Origin: Clostridiales bacterium
GTDB lineage: Bacteria; Bacillota; Clostridia; Peptostreptococcales; Anaerovoracaceae
Length of the DNA stretch: 51,693 nucleotides
Assembly: GCA_028725765.1 (NCBI GenBank)
Contig: JAQYRL010000006.1
Location: 1 to 51,693, forward strand
Reading direction: 5' to 3'
A program made the position numbers and the translations under genes. Below the pieces are notes generated by a model. The model worked only from the letters and a program-made list of their open reading frames with translations. It made no database searches and was not told where the DNA came from. Below, in pieces: positions 45,584-51,693 of the stretch (the stretch's first letter is position 1; the number at the start of each line of letters is the position of its first letter).

Positions 45584-46377
45584 AGAAAGAAAGATTAGAT
45601 AAACTGCTCGTCAATGAAGGTTATTATGAATCCCGCGAGAAGGCAAAGCGTGCAATCATGGCAGGACTTGTTTTTGTTGATGGGCAGAAAGAATATAAAG
45701 CTGGAACAGAATTTCCATTTGATTGTGAGATTGTGGTTAAAGGGGACGAATGTCCATATGTTAGCCGTGGTGGACTAAAACTTGCAAAGGCCATAAAATT
45801 GTGGGATATCTCTTTAGATGGTGCAATTGCAATGGACATGGGTGCATCTACAGGTGGATTTACGGATTGTATGCTGCAAAATGGGGCATCAAAAGTATAT
45901 TCTGTTGATGTAGGATATGGACAACTTGATTGGAAGTTAAGGCAAGATCCAAGAGTTATAAATATGGAAAAATGCAATATAAGATATTTGGATGATGAAA
46001 ATCTATATGATTCAATTGATTTTATTTCGATAGACGTTTCATTCATATCTCTTAAGCACATGTTCCCCGTTGCATCAAAGGTTTTAAAGAATGGCGGTAA
46101 GATTGTGGCCCTCGTTAAGCCTCAGTTTGAAGCTGGCCGTGATCAAGTTGGCAAACACGGTATAGTAAGAGATGAGAAGGTACACGTAGAAGTAATAGAG
46201 AAATCAATTGATTATGCCAAAGAATCTGGTCTATATCCACTGGCACTGAGTTTCTCACCAATAAAGGGTGCAAAAGGTAATATAGAATATCTTTTATATC
46301 TAGAAAAATCGTGTGAAATAGGTTATAATGAACTGTGTATACATGAGGTCGTTAAGGCATCTCATGACACTCTATAA
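45580..46377 (+). CDS. tlyA: TlyA-family rRNA (cytidine-2'-O)-methyltransferase
   Basis: A 265-residue protein with an N-terminal S4 RNA-binding domain (KKERLDKLLVNEGYYESREKAKRAIMAGLVFVDG) and an FtsJ/RrmJ-type methyltransferase domain (SRGGLKLAKAI, AMDMGASTGGFTDCMLQNGA, SIDVSFISLK, ALVKPQFEAGR). Mycobacterial TlyA 2'-O-methylates rRNA; the Firmicutes protein is likely similar but less studied. A place right after dxs is the usual one. The old 'hemolysin A' label has weak support. Confidence 0.92.
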   Translation: MKKERLDKLLVNEGYYESREKAKRAIMAGLVFVDGQKEYKAGTEFPFDCEIVVKGDECPYVSRGGLKLAKAIKLWDISLDGAIAMDMGASTGGFTDCMLQNGASKVYSVDVGYGQLDWKLRQDPRVINMEKCNIRYLDDENLYDSIDFISIDVSFISLKHMFPVASKVLKNGGKIVALVKPQFEAGRDQVGKHGIVRDEKVHVEVIEKSIDYAKESGLYPLALSFSPIKGAKGNIEYLLYLEKSCEIGYNELCIHEVVKASHDTL

Positions 46378-46412
46378 CGATAATTTATTCAGGAGAAAAA
46401 GGAGACGTAAAA

Positions 46413-47612
46413 ATGAATCTGTCGGACAAAGTATTAGCGATGCAATTTTCGCCAATCAGAAAATTCAATCCAATTGCTCAGAAAGCAAAAGATGCTGGGA
46501 AAAAGGTATATCATCTAAATATTGGTCAGCCTGATGTTCCTACACCTGAAGTTTTTATGGATGCTATCAGAGCATATAATAAAGAGGTTATTGCATATTC
46601 TGAATCAGGCGGAAATACAGATTTACAGGATGCAGTAATCGAATATTTTAAAGGTTACAACATTGATTTTGAGAGAAAGAATATCATTGTTACAACAGGT
46701 GGTTCAGAAGCTCTTACTATGACATTTATAGCACTTCTTAACCCTGGAGATGAGGTTCTCATCGCTGAGCCTTTCTATACAAACTACCATACATTTGCTA
46801 CAACTGCAGGTGGTAAGGTTGTTCCTATTACAACAAAGGCTGAAGATGGATATCACTATGCAAAGAGAGAGCAGATTGAAGCTTGCATAACTGATAAGAC
46901 TAAGGCAATAGTTTGTATTTCACCAGGTAACCCTACAGGAACAGTTTTAACTTTAGATGAGATGAAACTAATCGGTGAAATCGCTAAGGAACATGATCTT
47001 TGGATTATAGCAGACGAAGTTTATAGAGAATTCGCATATGATGATAGAGAAGTTACTTCTTTTGGTATGCTTCCTGAATATGCTGATAGAGTAATCATCG
47101 TTGACTCTGTTTCTAAGAGACATTCAGCATGTGGAGCAAGAATTGGACTATTGCTTTCTAAGAACGAAGAGTTCATGAAGAACGCTATGAAGATTGCACA
47201 GGGAAGACTCTGCTCATCCACAGTTGACCAGGTTGGAGCAGCTGCTTTGTTCAGACTACCTAAATCATACTATGATGAAGTTAAGAAAGAATACTGCGGC
47301 AGAAGAGACGTCGTTTATGAGGAACTAATGAAGATTCCTGGCGTAGTTTGTCAGAAACCTGGCGGTGCATTCTATATGACTGCTAAGCTTCCTGTTGACA
47401 GTGTAGAAGAATTCCTATTATTCCTTCTTGAGGAATTTGAGGATAATGGAGAAACTGTAATGTTTGCTCCAGCAGAAGGATTCTATGCAACACCAGGTCT
47501 TGGTAAGGATGAGATGAGAATTGCATATGTTCTAAACCAGGACGATATGAGAAGAGGAGTTGAGCTTATTAGACTTGGTCTTGAAGCTTATAATAAGAAA
47601 AAAGGTAAATAA
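46413..47612 (+). CDS. PLP-dependent aminotransferase (AspC/AspB class I)
   Basis: A 399-residue fold-type I aminotransferase. The N-terminus has FSPIRKFNPIAQKAKDAGKKVYHLNIGQPD, the PLP phosphate-binding GGSEAL, CISPGNPTGTVL with the Asn and the DEVYREFAYD Asp/Tyr, the Schiff-base lysine in VDSVSKRHSACGARIG, and the substrate Arg in the final MRIAY. This is the aspartate/aromatic class, subgroup I-gamma; the exact substrate is uncertain. AAAAGGAG precedes the ATG. It lies 35 bases after tlyA without a terminator, and 41 before mutS. Confidence 0.9.
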   Translation: MNLSDKVLAMQFSPIRKFNPIAQKAKDAGKKVYHLNIGQPDVPTPEVFMDAIRAYNKEVIAYSESGGNTDLQDAVIEYFKGYNIDFERKNIIVTTGGSEALTMTFIALLNPGDEVLIAEPFYTNYHTFATTAGGKVVPITTKAEDGYHYAKREQIEACITDKTKAIVCISPGNPTGTVLTLDEMKLIGEIAKEHDLWIIADEVYREFAYDDREVTSFGMLPEYADRVIIVDSVSKRHSACGARIGLLLSKNEEFMKNAMKIAQGRLCSSTVDQVGAAALFRLPKSYYDEVKKEYCGRRDVVYEELMKIPGVVCQKPGGAFYMTAKLPVDSVEEFLLFLLEEFEDNGETVMFAPAEGFYATPGLGKDEMRIAYVLNQDDMRRGVELIRLGLEAYNKKKGK

Positions 47613-47653
47613 TATTTGCTAAGAGGGTAGTAAAATCAAGGAGGAGCGTCTAT

Positions 47654-50272
47654 ATGAAACTTTCACCCATGATGAGGCATTACATGGGGATCAAAGAAAA
47701 ATATCCTGACTGTGTAATTTTTTATAGATTAGGTGACTTTTATGAGCTTTTCTTTGAAGATGCACTGGAAATATCCAAGGTTCTTGGAATAGCCCTCACA
47801 GGTAGAAATTGTGGATTAGAAGAAAAGGCGCCTATGTGTGGGGTGCCTTTTCATTCTGTAAATACTTATATCAAACGTGTTGTCGACAAAGGATATAAGG
47901 TTGCAATCTGTGAGCAGACAGAAGATCCTGCTCTTGCAAAAGGCATAGTTAAGAGAGAAGTAGTTAGAATTATTACACCCGGAACCAATAATATTGGTGA
48001 TGATATTAATATTCCGGAAAATAATTATCTATCTACTTTTTGTTATATCAGAGGAGAATTCCAGCTGGCATATGTTGATATAGGTACTGGAGAGTTTTCA
48101 GCAACACATAAACCAGCATCATTTAAAACGCTCGAGGATATGCTCAATGAGATTGACAAACTCGGTATATCTGAAATCATTGTAAATGAATCAATGAATG
48201 AATTTATCTCTAAGGAAAAACTCGTCGAATTATCCAAAGCGTTCATCACCGTAAAACCTGATAGCTATTTTGTTCTTACAGCAGCTTGTGAACTAATAAA
48301 ATCACACTTTAGTATCGAGAATCTATCTGCTATAGGAATATTGGGAGACGTTGGTCCCATAGAAGCAATTGGAGCAATTTTAGAATATCTAAAAGAAACT
48401 CAGATGAATAAAATGCAGCATATTACTGAAGTTAGAATTTACGATCTAGGTAGTAATATGTCTCTTGACAAAGCCACTATGCGAAATCTCGAGTTGACTG
48501 AGACACTTTACGACAAGGATAATAAGGGTTCTCTTCTCCATGTTCTAGACAAAACAAAGACTGCACATGGGGCTAGGATGCTGAGACAATGGCTTATTGA
48601 GCCGTTAAACAGGTCAAAACCAATAGATGCGAGATTAGATGCTGTAGAAGAGATAAAATCAAAACCAGCCTTATTAAACGAGCTTAGAAATATACTCGAC
48701 AAAATATACGACTTTCAAAGGATTACTGCGAAAATTGCGACATCTACTATCAATCCAAAAGATATGATAGCACTAAAAAAATCCTTGTCCGTTCTGCCGG
48801 AGATTAAAGTGCTGCTAAAAGACTCTAGAGCAGAGATGCTTTTGGAAATACATAATCACATATATGATTTTTCTGATATAGAGCATCGCATTGAGGATGC
48901 CATCCGTGATGATGCACCATTTACTATAAGAGAAGGTGGTATATTTAAACCTGGATATTCAGATAAACTTGATGAACTAAATTTTTCAATTAAGGATGGA
49001 AAAGCTTGGATGGCCTCGCTTGAATCCATAGAAAGGGAGCGAACGGGGATAAAGAACCTAAAAGTTGGCTTTAATAAAGTTTTTGGATATTACATAGATA
49101 TAAACAAAAGTCAGATAGATAAGGTACCTGATTCATATATACGAAAACAGACGCTTGTTAATAACGAACGCTATATTACACCTAAAATGAAGGAAGTTGA
49201 GTCTGTAGTATTGAATGGGGAAGAGAAGATTAATAAGCTTGAAGCAGAGCTTTTTGAGGAACTTAGACAGTGGATTTTACCTGCGATTCCCAAACTACAG
49301 GAAACATCAATCAAGATAGCAATATTAGATGTAATAACTTCTCTATCTTATGTTGCGGTACAAAATAATTATGTAAGACCTGAGATTAATGAATCGACTG
49401 AAATTGATATAGTTTCCGGGAGGCATCCTGTGGTTGAGACTATGGATGGAGGCAATCTCTTTGTACCAAATGATGTAAAACTTGACCGTAACAAGAACTT
49501 TATGGCAATTATAACAGGACCTAATATGTCAGGTAAATCAACTTATATGAGGCAGACTGCCCTCATAGTCCTTATGGCACAGATGGGCTCATTTGTGCCT
49601 TGTGAAAGTGCAAAGATAGGTATTGTCGATCGAATATTTACAAGGATAGGGGCATCAGATAACCTCAGCCAAGGCAAATCAACATTTTTTGTAGAAATGA
49701 GCGAACTAGCATATATTTTGTCTTCAGCAACCCCTAGAAGTCTAGTAATCCTAGATGAAATTGGACGCGGAACAAGTACATATGACGGGATGAGTATAGC
49801 ATTTGCTACCGTAAACTTTTTATGTAAACCCAATAGAATGATTAGGACCATGTTTGCTACACATTATCATGAACTCACAGTTTTGGAAGAGCAAATAAAG
49901 GGTGTAATAAATTTAAATGTTGATGTCCATGATGAGAATGGAGAAATTGTATTTTTGCATAAAATAATTCCTGGTGCTGCAAGTCAGTCATACGGTATTC
50001 ATGTTGCAAAAATTGCTGGAGTTCCAAGAGAACTTCTGCTAGATGCAGAAATGAGGCTAGGCGAGCTTGAAGATGAACACAATAATATAACCAATTTTGT
50101 AATTCACGATGATAATATAACAGATAATCAGGTGATTGAAGGTGACGATTGTAAATCAGATATAGAATTGAGAATAAAGGATAAAATCTCTAACTTAGAT
50201 CTGAATGAGATACGCCCTTCGGAGGCAATTCGTATTTTGGAGGATTTAAAGGACGTGATTCATGAAAATTAA
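47654..50272 (+). CDS. mutS: DNA mismatch repair protein MutS
   Basis: Recognises mispairs and starts repair. The 872-residue protein has the mismatch-contacting motif with Phe and Glu (YRLGDFYELFFEDA, near residues 23-36), connector, lever and clamp domains, and the ABC-type ATPase with Walker A GPNMSGKSTYMRQ, the signature near DNLSQGKSTFFVEMSE, and Walker B LVILDEIGRGTSTYDG. The length is that of MutS1, and there is no Smr domain. A strong AAGGAGGAG precedes the ATG. Its last 11 bases overlap mutL. Confidence 0.98.
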   Translation: MKLSPMMRHYMGIKEKYPDCVIFYRLGDFYELFFEDALEISKVLGIALTGRNCGLEEKAPMCGVPFHSVNTYIKRVVDKGYKVAICEQTEDPALAKGIVKREVVRIITPGTNNIGDDINIPENNYLSTFCYIRGEFQLAYVDIGTGEFSATHKPASFKTLEDMLNEIDKLGISEIIVNESMNEFISKEKLVELSKAFITVKPDSYFVLTAACELIKSHFSIENLSAIGILGDVGPIEAIGAILEYLKETQMNKMQHITEVRIYDLGSNMSLDKATMRNLELTETLYDKDNKGSLLHVLDKTKTAHGARMLRQWLIEPLNRSKPIDARLDAVEEIKSKPALLNELRNILDKIYDFQRITAKIATSTINPKDMIALKKSLSVLPEIKVLLKDSRAEMLLEIHNHIYDFSDIEHRIEDAIRDDAPFTIREGGIFKPGYSDKLDELNFSIKDGKAWMASLESIERERTGIKNLKVGFNKVFGYYIDINKSQIDKVPDSYIRKQTLVNNERYITPKMKEVESVVLNGEEKINKLEAELFEELRQWILPAIPKLQETSIKIAILDVITSLSYVAVQNNYVRPEINESTEIDIVSGRHPVVETMDGGNLFVPNDVKLDRNKNFMAIITGPNMSGKSTYMRQTALIVLMAQMGSFVPCESAKIGIVDRIFTRIGASDNLSQGKSTFFVEMSELAYILSSATPRSLVILDEIGRGTSTYDGMSIAFATVNFLCKPNRMIRTMFATHYHELTVLEEQIKGVINLNVDVHDENGEIVFLHKIIPGAASQSYGIHVAKIAGVPRELLLDAEMRLGELEDEHNNITNFVIHDDNITDNQVIEGDDCKSDIELRIKDKISNLDLNEIRPSEAIRILEDLKDVIHEN

Positions 50273-51693
50273 TCTTTTAGCTAAGTCTGTTTCGGATAAA
50301 ATTGCAGCCGGAGAGGTTATAGAAAGACCGGTTTCAATTGTAAAGGAATTGGTTGAAAATTCAATTGATGCCGAATCAGATTCAATTGTTGTAGAAATAA
50401 AAAAAGGCGGTCACGATTATATAAGGGTTACCGATAATGGTATTGGAATAGAAAAAGATGAGATAGAAAAAGCCTTCGTTCGCCATGCTACAAGTAAAAT
50501 TGAAAGAGAGTCTGACCTTGAAAATCTAATAACATTGGGATTCAGAGGAGAAGCACTTGCCAGCATATCGGCTGTAACGCGGATGGAGGTTGTTTCAAAA
50601 ACTTCAGACGAAAAAACTGGAATTAGGCTTAGTATTCATGCGGGTGATATTATTTCCAAATCACAGGTAGGTTGTCCGGACGGAACAACAATGATAATTC
50701 GAGATCTTTTTTTTAACACACCTGCTAGACTTAAATTTATGAAGTCTGAATCTTCTGACACATCTCAAATTACGACATTTATGAGTAATATTGCTGTCGG
50801 ATTTCCTGAGATTAGTTTCAGATATGTCGTTAATGGAAAGATTGTTTTTACTACTGATGGCAAAGGAAATCTAAACGACACTATAATTCAGGTATATAAT
50901 CATAATGATTGTCAAAATCTAATTGAAATAAAGGATGAAATTCCAGGACTCAAAATAAGAGGATTTATTTCTAGACCTTCCATTAATAGAAACACTAGGA
51001 AACTTCAAATCTACCTTGTTAATGGTAGGGTAATCGAAAGTAAAATCATAGATGCTGCTATTGAGGAAGGCTATAGAGAAAGATTGTTTGAGGGCCGTTT
51101 TCCCATCGCTTTTCTACTCCTGGAGCTTGATCCTAAAGCTATAGATGTTAATATACATCCTAATAAAAAAGTCATAAAGTTTGATGATGAAAAAAGAATT
51201 AAAGACTTCATAGCTGATTCAATTCATTCTGCAATCACATCAGCCGATTCTGTACCTAGACCCATTTCAGAAAGCACTTTGAGTGAAAAGCTAGATCAGA
51301 ATCCAATCAGCGCATCAAATTCTGTTAAATACGACATTGAGGAGAGCGATAATTCGCGAGATGACTATTTTGTTGATATTTATGCAAAACCAGATCAGAA
51401 TAGCACAAAACAGATGAGTCTCGCAAGTATTTTGAGAGAAGAAGGTATTGCAAGAGAAAACTCGTCTAGTAGCGTTGAGAAAGAAATATCACAAGAAAGT
51501 GAAGATCTCATTTCTAAGTTTGACATGGTTCGCACAGATGAAATACCATGGAAAGATGTTAGACCCATAGGCGTTGTATTTGCCACGTATATTTTGGCGA
51601 CAGACGATGTGTACTTCTATATAATCGACCAGCACGCTGCACATGAGAGAATATACTACGAAAAATTTGTTACTAATTATATTGATGAGGGGC
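50262..51693 (+). CDS. mutL: DNA mismatch repair endonuclease MutL (partial, cut by window end)
   Basis: Open to the window edge: 477 codons from ATG 50262 without a stop. The GHKL ATPase motifs are all present: ELVENSIDAES, VTDNGIGI, FVRHATSKI, LGFRGEALASISAV. The transducer domain carries NGRVIE and VNIHPNKK. After an acidic linker (about residues 340-430) the dimerisation/nuclease domain starts, and the endonuclease motif DQHA(x)2E(x)4E is visible at residues 456-467 (51627-51662). This MutL therefore nicks DNA itself, as in bacteria without MutH. It overlaps mutS by 11 bases, so the pair is co-translated. Confidence 0.97.
   Translation, partial: MKINLLAKSVSDKIAAGEVIERPVSIVKELVENSIDAESDSIVVEIKKGGHDYIRVTDNGIGIEKDEIEKAFVRHATSKIERESDLENLITLGFRGEALASISAVTRMEVVSKTSDEKTGIRLSIHAGDIISKSQVGCPDGTTMIIRDLFFNTPARLKFMKSESSDTSQITTFMSNIAVGFPEISFRYVVNGKIVFTTDGKGNLNDTIIQVYNHNDCQNLIEIKDEIPGLKIRGFISRPSINRNTRKLQIYLVNGRVIESKIIDAAIEEGYRERLFEGRFPIAFLLLELDPKAIDVNIHPNKKVIKFDDEKRIKDFIADSIHSAITSADSVPRPISESTLSEKLDQNPISASNSVKYDIEESDNSRDDYFVDIYAKPDQNSTKQMSLASILREEGIARENSSSSVEKEISQESEDLISKFDMVRTDEIPWKDVRPIGVVFATYILATDDVYFYIIDQHAAHERIYYEKFVTNYIDEG

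Noticed and set aside
46328-46534. A 68-codon + strand ORF across the tlyA end and aminotransferase start
   Set aside because: Out of frame with two well-supported genes and without family resemblance; a shadow.

Overview
The window is a stretch of ordinary chromosome from an AT-rich, low-GC Gram-positive anaerobe. Gene content and order point to Firmicutes, class Clostridia: dgt-dnaG-rpoD-trmK-nif3, polA-coaE, yajC-secDF-rel-hemZ-hisS-aspS, nadD-yqeK-rsfS-leuS, mltG-trmR-trhP, nusB-xseAB-ispA-dxs-tlyA and mutS-mutL. A SecD-SecF fusion, RNase J, an A-like RNase P RNA, an HemZ-type radical SAM protein and Asp23/YlbF proteins support this. I cannot fix the genus; an Eubacteriales 'Family XIII'-like organism is only a guess. 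Every gene I accept lies on the + strand, which suggests a leading-strand position.

Left edge (1-200): the last part of a group II intron, with the reverse transcriptase C-terminus, domain V and domain VI. The CGC triad suggests class IIC. Then come an unrecognised acidic protein, two membrane transporters (RarD/EamA-like and YkvI-like), a metallo-beta-lactamase-fold protein and an M16 peptidase.

5.0-13.7 kb: dut, a dGTPase-like HD protein, primase, the main sigma factor, tRNA methyltransferase TrmK and a Nif3/DUF34 protein form one tightly packed run. RNase P RNA follows with its own promoter inside the end of the nif3-like gene and its own terminator. Next are a MATE exporter and a YebC-type regulator. 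13.7-19.2 kb: a rod-shaped structured RNA that I read as a probable 6S RNA, then polA, coaE, an unusual membrane-anchored family 5 binding protein and two tRNA-Leu genes (GAG, CAA).

19.2-35.2 kb: protein export (yajC, secDF), the stringent-response enzyme, a small MBL hydrolase, hemZ, hisS, aspS, nadD, yqeK, rsfS, leuS and RNase J. 35.3-46.4 kb: ylbF, efp, mltG, the tRNA wobble-uridine pair trmR/trhP, a CNNM/CBS membrane protein, Asp23, nusB, xseA, xseB, ispA, dxs and tlyA. 46.4 kb to the end: an aminotransferase and mutS-mutL, with mutL cut by the window edge.

I find no defence system, CRISPR array, prophage or new multigene system. The items most worth a second look are the 6S-like RNA, the class IIC intron end, a three-copy 22-bp repeat between rsfS and leuS, the orphan anchored binding protein, and the MBL protein with a His/Asp-rich tail.
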